From: Mucilaginibacter sp.
Lineage (GTDB): Bacteria; Bacteroidota; Bacteroidia; Sphingobacteriales; Sphingobacteriaceae
Assembly (NCBI RefSeq): GCF_028288185.1
Contig: NZ_JAQBOF010000037.1
Location: 1 to 64,000 of the forward strand
Direction of reading: 5' to 3'
DNA: 64,000 nucleotides
The notes below the pieces were generated by a model that was given only the letters and a program-made list of their open reading frames with translations, searched no databases and was not told where the DNA came from. The position numbers and the translations under genes were made by a program. Of the stretch, positions 1 through 9,372 are shown piece by piece (the first letter of the stretch is position 1; every line of letters starts with the position of its first letter).

Positions 1-127
1 TTATTTATTTTTGAAAGCCTGGTATACTATTGTGGCTTATGTAAAGCGATATCTCCTGCTTTTTAAAATTTACAAATACGATATTGTTTATATTCATTTA
101 TGGGGCACTCCATTTGGTTTACCAATA
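1..127. repeat. Direct repeat copy 1 (glycosyltransferase segment)
   Basis: By eye this stretch aligns without gaps to 536-662, with 9 mismatches in 127 positions. It encodes the same glycosyltransferase segment as the second copy (YLFLKAWYT... through GTPFGLPI). Identity stops abruptly at position 128, so the repeat is the conserved 5' part of a gene that is chimeric after that point. The repeat may extend left beyond the window. Confidence 0.9.
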
Positions 128-370
128 GTTATTACTTCAAATATCTCTGATGATTCGGATATAATAGAGAAAAATAATGCCGGTTATGTATTGAAAAGTT
201 TAACTGATAAAGAATACAATCAGGCAATAGTAAAGATAGATGATTTATTAAAAGAGGATAAGGACCTTTTGAAAAAAAGAATTAGAGCTTTAGCCTATAA
301 ATATCGTAATTTTGATATCGCGGAAAAAATCTATAAGCAAATTTATAGCGTCCCGGATACTGTTAAATAG
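2..370 (+). pseudogene. Chimeric, internally deleted glycosyltransferase remnant (5' end outside window)
   Basis: The reading frame is open from the left edge, so the true start is upstream; the TTG at 11 is just an internal Leu codon. The first ~40 visible residues match the N-terminal part of the next glycosyltransferase. Directly after GTPFGLPI the sequence becomes the C-terminal tail of a different GT4-type enzyme (VITSNISDDSDIIEKNNAGY and so on). The middle of the enzyme, including most of the nucleotide-sugar site, is absent. The join lies at a Pro-Ile dipeptide that also occurs in the C-terminal GxPIV motif of these enzymes, which suggests recombination at microhomology between tandem paralogues. 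The product is unlikely to be an active transferase. Confidence 0.75.
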
Positions 371-371
371 C

Positions 372-1439
372 TTGAAAAATTCAATTCTTTTTATCGTCCC
401 TTATCCGTACAATACTGCTCCCAGTCAGCGCCTAAAGTTTGAACAGTATTACGCTTCCTTTCAGCAAAAAGGTTATACAATAACACAAACCCCTTTTATG
501 GATGATAAGCTATGGAATATTGTATATAAGCGTAATTATTTGTTTTTGAAAGCCTGGTATACTATTCTGGCTTATGGAAAGCGCTATCTCCTGCTTTTTA
601 AAATTCACAAATTCGATATTGTTTATATTCATTTATGGGGCACCCCGTTCGGTTTACCAATATATGAGTGGTTGTTGCGTAAACATTCAAAAAAAATCAT
701 TTATGATATAGATGACTTAATATACAAAGGAGCCTCAAGCCCTAACAATAAATTTATGCGAATTTTCAAATCAGGTTCTAAAGTAAATTTTTTGATGAAA
801 TATGCCGATAATGTATTAGTTAGTACAGACAAGTTATTGGAGTATGCGAAAGGATTAACAACCAAGATCAGTGTAATACCTGCAACGATTGATGTGAATA
901 AATATATTGATCATAATAAAAAGGAATCTGATGTAGTAGTAATTGGCTGGAGCGGCAGTCATACAACCAGTAAATATTTGCATCTACTGGATAATGTTTT
1001 AAAAGAAATCTCAAGTAAGCATAATATAAAAATAATGGTTATGGGTGACACGAGTTTTTACATTAAAGGATTAAATATCCAATTAATAGAATGGACAGAA
1101 AATACAGAAGTAAATTCTTTAATGCAATTTGATATAGGTATCCACCCATTACCGGATGAGGAATGGGTTTATGGTAAAAGCGGTGGTAAGCTGGTTCAAT
1201 ATATGGCAGCCGGTATTCCTATAGTGGCTTCAGCAATTGGGCCCAATTTTAAGGTTATTAAGAATGGCTATAATGGATTTTTAGTGAATGACGAAAAAGA
1301 CTGGATTGATAAATTGGATTTACTGGTTACCGATTCAACTTTAAGAAAAACAATGGGTAACAATTCAAGAAAAAATGCAGTTGATTTTTATTCGGTCGAG
1401 GCTAATTTGGCCAAATATTTAAAGGCGTTTGATTGTTAA
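372..1439 (+). CDS. Glycosyltransferase (GT4-like, GT-B fold)
   Basis: Probable transferase of sugars onto a lipid-linked glycan or exopolysaccharide at the cytoplasmic face of the membrane. The frame is open from 312, but the product most likely begins at TTG 372, because the family N-terminus is K-N-x-I-L-F-I-V-P-Y-P and the longer form would overlap the preceding remnant. It is about 355 residues long. Visible features are the N-terminal VPYPYNTAPSQRLKFEQY segment, the IIYDIDDLIY acidic motif, the WSGSHTT segment at the start of the second Rossmann domain, and the C-terminal EEWVYGKSGGKLVQYMAAGIPIVAS donor-binding region. It lies head-to-tail with a decayed paralogue and 21 bp before the transglutaminase-like gene. 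The sugar substrate cannot be deduced. Confidence 0.85.
   Translation: MKNSILFIVPYPYNTAPSQRLKFEQYYASFQQKGYTITQTPFMDDKLWNIVYKRNYLFLKAWYTILAYGKRYLLLFKIHKFDIVYIHLWGTPFGLPIYEWLLRKHSKKIIYDIDDLIYKGASSPNNKFMRIFKSGSKVNFLMKYADNVLVSTDKLLEYAKGLTTKISVIPATIDVNKYIDHNKKESDVVVIGWSGSHTTSKYLHLLDNVLKEISSKHNIKIMVMGDTSFYIKGLNIQLIEWTENTEVNSLMQFDIGIHPLPDEEWVYGKSGGKLVQYMAAGIPIVASAIGPNFKVIKNGYNGFLVNDEKDWIDKLDLLVTDSTLRKTMGNNSRKNAVDFYSVEANLAKYLKAFDC
536..662. repeat. Direct repeat copy 2 (inside intact glycosyltransferase)
   Basis: Second copy of the ~127-bp repeat, offset by 535 bp from copy 1, with 9 mismatches. It is part of the intact gene and shows what the truncated upstream copy derives from. Confidence 0.9.
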
Positions 1440-1460
1440 ACATGCTTTATATTAATTGAT

Positions 1461-2030
1461 ATGGCTAAAGGAAAACTAAAATATGCAACTATCATTTGTA
1501 TTGTAGTTGGATTTATATTGTTAATTGTAGGTTATATTAAAAGCGATAGTTTATATTATGATAATTTATTAAAGTCAAATAATCTGTCTAACCCTTCACA
1601 GGTATTTAATTGGACAACTCAAAATTTCAGTACTCCAAAATCCTTATATGTTCATCCTAATCTCTCTCCACGATATTTAATAGAAAAACATAAATCATTG
1701 TGGTGCGATGAAGGCGCAATTGTTATGGCGACACTTGATAATAAACTGGGCTATAAAACCAGGTTAGTGGATTTATACGGTTATGACAATATTGCACATC
1801 ACACAATTTTACAGGTTATAGAAAAAGGCCAATGGGTCAATTATGATTTTACTTTTAGATTAAGTAACCAACCACTCGTTAAGAGCAGCGACAGCTTCCA
1901 TATGAAGCTGAAGAAAGGCCGGATAAAAACCTACCCTAAACTTTATAACTACCTGATTAATAATAACTATTTTATAAAACGCATAGTATTTGCATTACGC
2001 GGTATTAAAGAAGAGGATCCGGTTCGCTAA
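1461..2030 (+). CDS. Membrane-anchored transglutaminase-like protein
   Basis: Protein of 189 residues with one N-terminal membrane helix (about residues 8-26) and an outside domain. The order Cys82 (LWCDEGA), His113/His114 (IAHHTILQV) and Asp129 (VNYDFTF) matches the Cys-His-Asp triad of transglutaminase-like/papain-fold proteins. Many such domains are peptidases or acyl-transfer enzymes, and others are inactive scaffolds. It lies inside a glycan cluster directly after a glycosyltransferase, so a role in modifying or tethering surface polymer is possible but is inference. Its last 26 bp overlap the 3' end of the convergent membrane-protein gene. Confidence 0.65.
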   Translation: MAKGKLKYATIICIVVGFILLIVGYIKSDSLYYDNLLKSNNLSNPSQVFNWTTQNFSTPKSLYVHPNLSPRYLIEKHKSLWCDEGAIVMATLDNKLGYKTRLVDLYGYDNIAHHTILQVIEKGQWVNYDFTFRLSNQPLVKSSDSFHMKLKKGRIKTYPKLYNYLINNNYFIKRIVFALRGIKEEDPVR

Positions 2031-3366
2031 AATTTTCTGGTAGTTTTTTTTCATCCTTGTTAAATATCAGAACCATCAAAAACAGCATATAAAACGGAGT
2101 GCAAGGAATTTTGTACCTTGATAAAGAACCAAAATTATAGCTGGATATCCCAACAAAAAAAGCGAATATTAAGGTAAAAAATAAACACATGATAAGATTT
2201 GGGTCCTTATAAATATTTGTAATTGTATTAAAAATATTTCTTTTTAGAATTAAATACAATGTAAGCAGTAATACGCCTGTAGATTCTATAGAGTTAAAAA
2301 ATTGAATAATGCTTTTGGCTTCCCAAGGATACGGCCGAAAAAGCGTTACATTAATAGCCGGTAGTATTTTATTTATTATCCCTGCTAAAGTTGGATCAAA
2401 ATCTCCTAAATTATATGCGGCGCCATCCTGATCTATAGAAACTCTTAATAAATAATCCTTTTGTTTAACAACCTCTAATAAGAGGTTATCCATAGTGAAA
2501 GAAGACAAATAAATAGCAATTTTCCTGAAGATAATAAATGCTGCAAAAGCAAATACTGCTAAAATGATATAAAAAACCATTTTCTTTTCAGGTTGTAAAG
2601 CGGCTTTTTTCTGATAAATCAAAATTGTTTTTAATAGCAGCACAGGTAATAAAACAACGAGTATATATGCTTTAATTAATATTAAAAGTATAATGGAAAC
2701 AGAAACGAGTAGAATTAAAACTAGTTTAATTGTCCGTTTTTCAAATAAGGTATGGAAGCAATAAACTAAACATCCTACAGAAAACATACAGAAGCTATCT
2801 TTAAATAAGCCTGATCCCCAGACTATTGGGCCAGGCATTAAAAGAATGGCTATAGCTATTGGTTTAATCAATTTATCATATTGAGTTGCAAATGTTAAAA
2901 ACATTAACCAAATCCCTATAAAGGTTATAGATGAAATAATTACGTTAATAATTAAATATTTTGTAAAACAGAATATTCCTATGAAAGCGCCCAAACAAGC
3001 AGTTGTATATGATGGAATATCATCATACCAATACATATCAGCTACTGCTTGTCCGTCGATTAGATTATCAGTATTTGCATGGTGAGTAATTAATCTAATC
3101 CAAGACCCAAATGATTTAGTGAAAGTCGAATTAATAATCTTGGAATGGTAAAAAAAGTTTAAAGAGTCACCACCGGCATAATAATAGTTATAAATTAGAC
3201 CTATAAATATTGCCCCTGCAATTTTTGCTGTAAGTCCGGGAATTAAGTATGATCTGTAAGGATGGCCTTGGGGATAATATTTATTACGGAAATAATAAGC
3301 GATTCTATAAATAAGAAACAGGTAAAAAGGTAGTAAAATATAATCAAGCGAAGTAATTTCACCCAT
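2005..3366 (-). CDS. Polytopic membrane protein, candidate Wzy-like polymerase or flippase
   Basis: Protein of 453 residues with about ten hydrophobic segments spread along its length and an N-terminal DYILLPFYLFLIYRIAYYF helix. A loop of about 80 residues (HANTDNLIDGQAVADMYWYDDIPSY) lies between early helices, and a conserved-looking MPGPIVWGSGLFKDS motif occurs near the middle. Size, topology and position among glycosyltransferases fit a polysaccharide polymerase or another integral glycan-assembly protein. I recognise no diagnostic signature, so this is inferred from context. It is the only minus-strand gene in the glycan cluster and has its own upstream region before asnB. Confidence 0.55.
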   Translation of the reverse strand: MGEITSLDYILLPFYLFLIYRIAYYFRNKYYPQGHPYRSYLIPGLTAKIAGAIFIGLIYNYYYAGGDSLNFFYHSKIINSTFTKSFGSWIRLITHHANTDNLIDGQAVADMYWYDDIPSYTTACLGAFIGIFCFTKYLIINVIISSITFIGIWLMFLTFATQYDKLIKPIAIAILLMPGPIVWGSGLFKDSFCMFSVGCLVYCFHTLFEKRTIKLVLILLVSVSIILLILIKAYILVVLLPVLLLKTILIYQKKAALQPEKKMVFYIILAVFAFAAFIIFRKIAIYLSSFTMDNLLLEVVKQKDYLLRVSIDQDGAAYNLGDFDPTLAGIINKILPAINVTLFRPYPWEAKSIIQFFNSIESTGVLLLTLYLILKRNIFNTITNIYKDPNLIMCLFFTLIFAFFVGISSYNFGSLSRYKIPCTPFYMLFLMVLIFNKDEKKLPENFSEPDPLL

Positions 3367-3463
3367 ATCAAAAATGGCTCTGGTGTTTTATCAATAAATG
3401 TAAAATAACAAAATATATTTCAGTATTATTACCTTAGAAAAAATTGATTAAATCTAAAACTTA

Positions 3464-5353
3464 GTGTGCGGAATTAACGGCCTATTATACAAGGAAGCTA
3501 CCCTTGATATCGTTGAACAATTACAATTAATGAATCATCGCATCATTCATCGGGGACCGGATGATGATGGAATATATCATGTCGGCCAAGTTGCTATGGG
3601 AATGCGAAGATTATCTATTATTGATCTTTCAACCGGCAACCAGCCAATGTATAATGATGATAACGATATAGCCATTGTTTTCAATGGAGAAATTTACAAT
3701 TATAAGATTCTTAAAGCCGAACTGGAATTAGCAGGGTGTAAATTTGATACCCAATCAGATACCGAAGTCATATTAAGACTATATGAAAAATATGGAGAAA
3801 GTATGCTTGGCAAATTGAATGGCATGTTTGCTTTTTCCATTCATGATAAAAAAAAAGAACTAATATTTATAGCTCGCGACAGGTTCGGTGAAAAGCCCCT
3901 CTATTATTACCATAATAATGAAAAGTTTGTATGGGCATCTGAGCTTAAAAGCATTGTCTCTCTATTCCCGGAATTAAAAAAAGTAGATCGAGACGCTTTG
4001 GCTCTTTTTTTTTCGTTAACGTATATCCCTGCCCCATATTCCATATATCAAAACATTGAGAAGCTTTTACCCGGTCATTATTTGAAAATTAACACCCTTA
4101 CCTTGGCAGTTGAGGATAGGCAATATTGGGATATAAACCTACATGATAAAGTTGAAACAAATATCTCTTACGTGGATGCTCAAAAGAACATACATAAATT
4201 ACTTTTTGAATCTGTTGAACAACGAATGATAGCCGATGTGCCATTAGGTGTGTTTTTAAGTGGTGGAGTTGACTCAACAATTATTGCTGCAATTATGGCC
4301 AAAATATCTGACAAAAAGGTGAAAACGTTTTCTGTTGGATATGAAAACAAGCGCTATGATGAATCAGCAAGGGCGAGGCAGGTTGCAGCGCATATTGGTT
4401 CCGAACATCATGAATATATACTTGATTATAAAGACATTTTTGACATTGCCGATAAAATTATTTTAAACTATGACGAACCTTATGCAGACTCATCATGCCT
4501 GCCAACGTGGTTTATTTCATCAAAAACGGCACAACATGTTAAAGTTGCCCTTACAGGCGATGGTGGCGATGAGGTGTTTGGGGGATATAACAAATATATG
4601 CTGCCGCATTATCGAAGAAGGGTAAATATGTATATACCGGATTTTATTAAACCGTTGCTGGCCAAAAAAAGCTTGGCAGATATCCTTTTAAGTCGGGGCG
4701 ATTCCAAATCAATATTTTCAAAAGCCCGGAAAGTTGTTGGAATTTTAAATGAAGACTTAATATCTGGCCACTTAAATCTACTAGCATTAGGATTCAGGCA
4801 GGACGAATTAGATCAGTTATTTACCGGCGAGATATCTGATTATAAAAAACTACTAGCAGATCATCTCGGAACAATTGATCCGGAAGTAGATGAATTAAAG
4901 CAGTTGCGTTATATAGATAAACAAATATCATTAGAAGGCGATATGCTGGTAAAAGTAGACAGGGCTAGCATGCTGTGTTCTTTAGAATGCAGGTCGCCAT
5001 TTTTAGATCATCGTTTAATGGAATATACTTATAAATTGCCGGATGATTATTTAATTCATAAAGGAAATAAAAAAAGGATATTGAAAGATACTTTTGAAAA
5101 TTTATTGCCCGAAAAGTTTTTTAATTCGCCAAAATCCGGGTTTGAGATACCTGTAGGAGAGTGGTTTAGAGGGCCCTTGAAAAATGATATGCTTGAAACG
5201 TTATCCGATGTTCACTTAAAACAATCGGGCTTGTTTAATATCAGTTATATAAAAAAACTAATCTCAGATCATTGTGAAAATAAAGCGAATAACTCCCGTC
5301 AGTTATGGACACTTTATTGCTTTCAAAAATGGTTTAAAGCTAACATTCATTAA
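3464..5353 (+). CDS. asnB: Asparagine synthase (glutamine-hydrolysing)
   Basis: Makes Asn (or amidates a related acid) from Asp, Gln and ATP. The start is GTG 3464, fixed by the need for an N-terminal catalytic Cys directly after Met (M-C-G-I-N-G). The glutaminase domain covers about residues 1-210 and includes NHRIIHRGPDD and GEIYNY. The ATP-pyrophosphatase domain follows, with its SGGVDST loop at residues ~266-272 and LTGDGGDEVFGGYNKY downstream. At 629 residues it is the usual length. Such enzymes are often found in Bacteroidota exopolysaccharide clusters, where they may amidate sugar acids. It is 2 bp before the next glycosyltransferase, so the two are probably co-transcribed. Confidence 0.92.
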   Translation: MCGINGLLYKEATLDIVEQLQLMNHRIIHRGPDDDGIYHVGQVAMGMRRLSIIDLSTGNQPMYNDDNDIAIVFNGEIYNYKILKAELELAGCKFDTQSDTEVILRLYEKYGESMLGKLNGMFAFSIHDKKKELIFIARDRFGEKPLYYYHNNEKFVWASELKSIVSLFPELKKVDRDALALFFSLTYIPAPYSIYQNIEKLLPGHYLKINTLTLAVEDRQYWDINLHDKVETNISYVDAQKNIHKLLFESVEQRMIADVPLGVFLSGGVDSTIIAAIMAKISDKKVKTFSVGYENKRYDESARARQVAAHIGSEHHEYILDYKDIFDIADKIILNYDEPYADSSCLPTWFISSKTAQHVKVALTGDGGDEVFGGYNKYMLPHYRRRVNMYIPDFIKPLLAKKSLADILLSRGDSKSIFSKARKVVGILNEDLISGHLNLLALGFRQDELDQLFTGEISDYKKLLADHLGTIDPEVDELKQLRYIDKQISLEGDMLVKVDRASMLCSLECRSPFLDHRLMEYTYKLPDDYLIHKGNKKRILKDTFENLLPEKFFNSPKSGFEIPVGEWFRGPLKNDMLETLSDVHLKQSGLFNISYIKKLISDHCENKANNSRQLWTLYCFQKWFKANIH

Positions 5354-5355
5354 TT

Positions 5356-6546
5356 ATGCCCAAAATTTTAAGAATACTTAACCGTTTAAATGTTGGCGGG
5401 CCAACTTTAAATGTAGCCTATTTGTCTGGATATATTGAAAATAATTATCAAACAAAAGTATTGGCGGGGCATAAAGAGCCTTACGAGGGCAGTTCAGAAT
5501 ATGTGTTGAATGATTTGAATATAGGGTATGATTATGTGCCGGATATGTATCGCAGCATAAACCTGGTTAAAGATTATCGTGCCTTTAAATATATTCAGTC
5601 TGCTATTAAAAATTACCAGCCCGATATAGTACATACTCACGCTGCAAAAGCTGGTGTATTAGGCAGATTGGCAGCATATCACAACTCCAAAAGACCCAGA
5701 GCCATTTTGCATACCTACCATGGAAATGTTTTTGATGGTTATTTTTCGCCTGTTAAAACGAAAATTTTTCTTGGTATTGAACGGTACCTTGCAAGCATAA
5801 GTAGTGCTATAATTGCAATAAGTGATGAGCAAAAAAATGACTTGGTAAATAAATACAAAATAGCACCCGAGAATAAAGTTCATGTAATCAGATTGGGGTT
5901 TGATTTGGACAGGTTTGCGCAAAACACAGATCAAAAGCGGCATGAATTCAGGAGTTTTTATAACATACAAGAAGAAGAAATCGTTATTACTATTACAGGT
6001 AGGCTTACGGCGATTAAGAATCATTACTTATTTATAGCTGCATTACAAATGCTTAAACAACAAAAACCAACCCTTAAATTTAAAGCGTTTATCGTTGGCG
6101 ATGGTGAATTGATGGAGCCAATAATAAATATGATTAAGGAATCAGGGCTTAGCTTTTGTAGGGCCGACAATAATAACTATCAGGCAGATATTATTTTTAC
6201 CTCCTGGCGAAAAGATATCGATATAATAAATTCAGGATCGGATATTGCGGCACTAACATCACTAAATGAAGGCACACCGGTTAGCATTATAGAAGCAATG
6301 GCATCGCAAAAAGCTGTGATTTGCACAAATGTAGGCGGAGTAAAGGATGTAGTTAAAGACGGGTATAGCGGTTTTTTATGTGACCAAACGCCAGAGAGTT
6401 TTGTTAGCAAACTAATAAAACTTATTGAAGATAAGGGCCTTAGAAATAAGATGGCCATAAACGGGCAAATATTTGTATTTGAAAATTATTCTTATCAGCG
6501 TTTAGTTAAAGAAACGGAAAATTTATATAATAATTTATTAAATTAA
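5356..6546 (+). CDS. GT4-family glycosyltransferase
   Basis: Retaining GT-B glycosyltransferase of 396 residues. The N-terminal acceptor domain starts KILRILNRLNVGGPTLNVAYL, with the Gly-rich loop typical of GT4. The HTHAAKAGVLGRLAA motif follows, then ITGRLTAIKNHYLFI at the start of the donor domain. The C-terminal NEGTPVSIIEAMA stretch carries the E-x7-E donor-binding motif. It follows asnB by 2 bp and precedes the epimerase by 57 bp, consistent with one glycan operon. Acceptor and sugar are unknown. Confidence 0.9.
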   Translation: MPKILRILNRLNVGGPTLNVAYLSGYIENNYQTKVLAGHKEPYEGSSEYVLNDLNIGYDYVPDMYRSINLVKDYRAFKYIQSAIKNYQPDIVHTHAAKAGVLGRLAAYHNSKRPRAILHTYHGNVFDGYFSPVKTKIFLGIERYLASISSAIIAISDEQKNDLVNKYKIAPENKVHVIRLGFDLDRFAQNTDQKRHEFRSFYNIQEEEIVITITGRLTAIKNHYLFIAALQMLKQQKPTLKFKAFIVGDGELMEPIINMIKESGLSFCRADNNNYQADIIFTSWRKDIDIINSGSDIAALTSLNEGTPVSIIEAMASQKAVICTNVGGVKDVVKDGYSGFLCDQTPESFVSKLIKLIEDKGLRNKMAINGQIFVFENYSYQRLVKETENLYNNLLN

Positions 6547-6603
6547 ATTATTAACTTAACCTCTTATTAAATAACTATATTTAGTAATAGATTTACCCTA
6601 ATA

Positions 6604-7566
6604 ATGATAAAAATATTGATCACCGGTGGCGCTGGTAATGTTGGCGGTGCCCTTGCCTGCCATTTCGTACAGAAAGGATATCAGGTTGTTGTCGCTGATA
6701 ACTTGATTACAGGTTCACTCCATAATCTTCCTCAAGGATATGATAACTTTACATTTGTTAAGTGTGATGTAAATCGTTATACGGATTTATCAGCTGTTAT
6801 GTTTCGTTTTAATTTTGATTACGTTTTTCATTATGCAGCACTGGTAGGTGTAGCACGTACGTTAGATAATCCCATTTCTGTTTTAGAAGATATTGAAGGC
6901 ATTAAAAACATATTAATGCTTTCAAAAAATACAGGCGTTAAACGTATATTTTATTCGTCTTCGTCAGAAGTATATGGCGAGCCGGTAGAATTTCCTCAAA
7001 ATGAACACACAACTCCATTAAATTCAAGGTTGCCGTATGCCATTGTAAAAAACGTTGGAGAGGCTTTTTTCAAATCTTATCATAAAGAGTTTGGTTTGGA
7101 GTTTACCATTTTTAGATTTTTCAACACTTATGGGCCTAAACAAAGTAATGATTTTGTAGTATCTAAATTTTTAAGCGCCGCATTAAAGAATCAGGATATC
7201 ACCATCTTTGGCGATGGAGGCCAAACCCGTACCTTTTGTTATATTGATGATAATATAGAAGCCACTACCAAAATTTTTGAAGAATCGCTTTACATAAATG
7301 AGGTTATCAATATTGGTAACTCAAAAGAAATGACGGTTTTTGAGCTCGCTAAAAAAGTAATATCAATAACCTGCTCTTCGTCGGCAATAGTTCATCTCGA
7401 AGCATTAAAAGAAGGGGATATGACGCGTCGTCAGCCCGATAATTCAAAAATGCTGCGGGTTTTAAACCGGAATTTATTAACTATTGAAGAAGGTATTTCT
7501 AAAGTTTTAGAGCTTAAACATCATGTGTCAATCCATAAGCACTCTCTAAATGTCGTTCCAGCTTAA
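6604..7566 (+). CDS. NAD-dependent nucleotide-sugar epimerase/dehydratase (extended SDR)
   Basis: Protein of 320 residues. An N-terminal NAD(P)-binding Rossmann motif (ITGGAGNVGGALA) is followed by the catalytic Ser region (YSSSSEVYGEP) and the Y-x3-K pair (LPYAIVK). This is the arrangement of UDP-glucose 4-epimerase and GDP- or dTDP-sugar dehydratase relatives. It probably makes an activated sugar for the adjacent transferases. Its last 17 bp overlap the start of the WecA-like gene in another frame, suggesting translational coupling. The exact sugar reaction cannot be told from the sequence. Confidence 0.88.
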   Translation: MIKILITGGAGNVGGALACHFVQKGYQVVVADNLITGSLHNLPQGYDNFTFVKCDVNRYTDLSAVMFRFNFDYVFHYAALVGVARTLDNPISVLEDIEGIKNILMLSKNTGVKRIFYSSSSEVYGEPVEFPQNEHTTPLNSRLPYAIVKNVGEAFFKSYHKEFGLEFTIFRFFNTYGPKQSNDFVVSKFLSAALKNQDITIFGDGGQTRTFCYIDDNIEATTKIFEESLYINEVINIGNSKEMTVFELAKKVISITCSSSAIVHLEALKEGDMTRRQPDNSKMLRVLNRNLLTIEEGISKVLELKHHVSIHKHSLNVVPA

Positions 7567-9343
7567 GTTAATTCTATCAGGCTGTGTTTCGCTATTGGCT
7601 TGTGTGGCAATTATGCCATTTGTTATCAAGTTAGCGAAATATAAAAGATGGGTCGTATTTCCGCGTAGTGACCGTTGGCACAAAAAGCCTACGGCTTTAA
7701 TGGGTGGTATTGGGATTTTTGTGGCTTTTAGCGGCACTGTGCTAAGTATAGGAGGTATATCAGAAACAAATTATTGGATGATATACGCCGCAGCCTTTGT
7801 TATGTTTTTAGTAGGTTGGGCAGACGATGTATGGGAAGTAAAACCTGTTATTAAACTATTGGCGCAAATAGCCTGCTCTTTTGTTTTAATATATAACGGT
7901 TACATTTTTGGCGGCGGAATGCTGGAGTGGGCAGGAATTCCATTAACATTTATTTGGGTTATAGGTATAACTAACGCTATAAATCTGTTGGATAATATGG
8001 ACGGCCTGGCTGGTGGTATTTCGGCCATTGTCGCGATAGTTTCAGGCGCATTAGCTGTTTTAAATAACGAATATGCATTGGCTGGTTTCGCTTTTGCTAT
8101 TGCAGGGTCAACTATTGGATTTTTGTTTTATAATTTTAAACCTGCCTTAATATTCATGGGCGATTCTGGGAGCCTGTTTCTTGGCTTCTCCCTTTCTTTC
8201 CTAAGTATAGCGGTGCAGGGCAAAATGGGCTCATCATCACCTGTGTTAATGTTATTAATTCCTATAAGTTTAATGGCAATACCTATTATGGATACAACAT
8301 TGGTTACTATTAAACGCCTTGCGGCCGGCCGGCGGATTGATCAAGGTGGAAAGGATCATGCCTCGCATCGTTTAGTAGCTCTTGGGTTAAGCGAAAAAAA
8401 AGCTGTACTCACTTTGTATATTATTAGCGCTATATGGGGTATATTATGCTTGTTTATGTATCACATACAGATTAACAGCTTGTTTTTATGTGTGCTTTTG
8501 CTCATTATTTTTTCAGTTGCGTTTTCGTTGCTGCTTTCTAAGGTAAAGGTGTATAACGAATCGCCAGAGAAGTTGTCCTATTTGGAAAAGCGAGGTTTAA
8601 AAATAGATAATAACTTCACATTTCGCTTTTTCTTGCTCCATAAAAAAATAATGATTGGTCTTTGTACTGATATTTTAATAATTTACTGTGCCTTTCTATT
8701 TGCTAACAAAGCTACCCAGGTTAATTTAAAGTATGATTATATTGTACTGGCCACCTTTATCTGCGTAAAAATTACTGTGTTATATTTAAGTAATCTCTAC
8801 TATCGTATGTGGCGTTACATGGAGGTTTTAGAGGTTGCGGGATACTTTATTTTTATCAGCATAGCAACAATCATATTAGTTGTAATACTATATATCAAAG
8901 ATAGAACAAGCACCTACACGCTGTATTTTTTTATGTTCGATTTCCTACTGACTTTTACAGGCATAGTTTTTTCAAGATTATTTTATAGATCACTAAGTGA
9001 ATTAATTAATAGAAATAGAAGTTCGGAGAAAAAGGTAATAATTTATGGTGCAGGCGATAGTGGATATTTGTTGATAAAAGAAATTTTGCAAAATCACCGG
9101 CACGAATTAAAACCAATCGGGTGGATTGATGATGACCCATCAAAGTATAACCAACTTTTGTATGGGTATAAAATACATGGGGGTAAAAAGCAGTTGCTGA
9201 CGATATGCAAAAAGTTTAAACCAGATATGGTTTTAATATCAACAGGGGCAATTGATAAAGATGCAGAAGATCAACTGAGAGATTTGTTAGGTGTACATAA
9301 TATTGGTATCGGTCGGTTTAGTTTAACAATATCTTATAATTAA
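7550..9343 (+). CDS. WecA/MraY-type sugar-phosphate transferase fused to a CapD/WbpM-like membrane and Rossmann module
   Basis: A two-part protein of 597 residues. Residues 1 to ~330 are a polyprenyl-phosphate sugar-1-phosphate transferase with about ten membrane helices. It carries the conserved WADD motif, NAINLLDNMDGLAGG, GDSGSLFLGF and the HASHRL loop. Residues ~355-480 add four more membrane helices, and ~500-597 form a nucleotide-binding domain with KKVIIYGAGDSGYLL. The second half resembles the N-terminal part of CapD/WbpM/PglF-type nucleotide-sugar dehydratases, but the catalytic SDR domain is missing. WecA-type enzymes start lipid-linked glycan assembly. The extra half may add a regulatory or partner-binding function; that is inference. 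Confidence 0.85.
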   Translation: MSFQLKLILSGCVSLLACVAIMPFVIKLAKYKRWVVFPRSDRWHKKPTALMGGIGIFVAFSGTVLSIGGISETNYWMIYAAAFVMFLVGWADDVWEVKPVIKLLAQIACSFVLIYNGYIFGGGMLEWAGIPLTFIWVIGITNAINLLDNMDGLAGGISAIVAIVSGALAVLNNEYALAGFAFAIAGSTIGFLFYNFKPALIFMGDSGSLFLGFSLSFLSIAVQGKMGSSSPVLMLLIPISLMAIPIMDTTLVTIKRLAAGRRIDQGGKDHASHRLVALGLSEKKAVLTLYIISAIWGILCLFMYHIQINSLFLCVLLLIIFSVAFSLLLSKVKVYNESPEKLSYLEKRGLKIDNNFTFRFFLLHKKIMIGLCTDILIIYCAFLFANKATQVNLKYDYIVLATFICVKITVLYLSNLYYRMWRYMEVLEVAGYFIFISIATIILVVILYIKDRTSTYTLYFFMFDFLLTFTGIVFSRLFYRSLSELINRNRSSEKKVIIYGAGDSGYLLIKEILQNHRHELKPIGWIDDDPSKYNQLLYGYKIHGGKKQLLTICKKFKPDMVLISTGAIDKDAEDQLRDLLGVHNIGIGRFSLTISYN

Positions 9344-9372
9344 TAGCGGACGACTTTTAGACGGTCGCCCCC

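Noticed and set aside
9344..9372. Hairpin gcggacg...cggtcgc as terminator
   Set aside because: Stem is imperfect and lacks a T-run on either strand; too weak to report.
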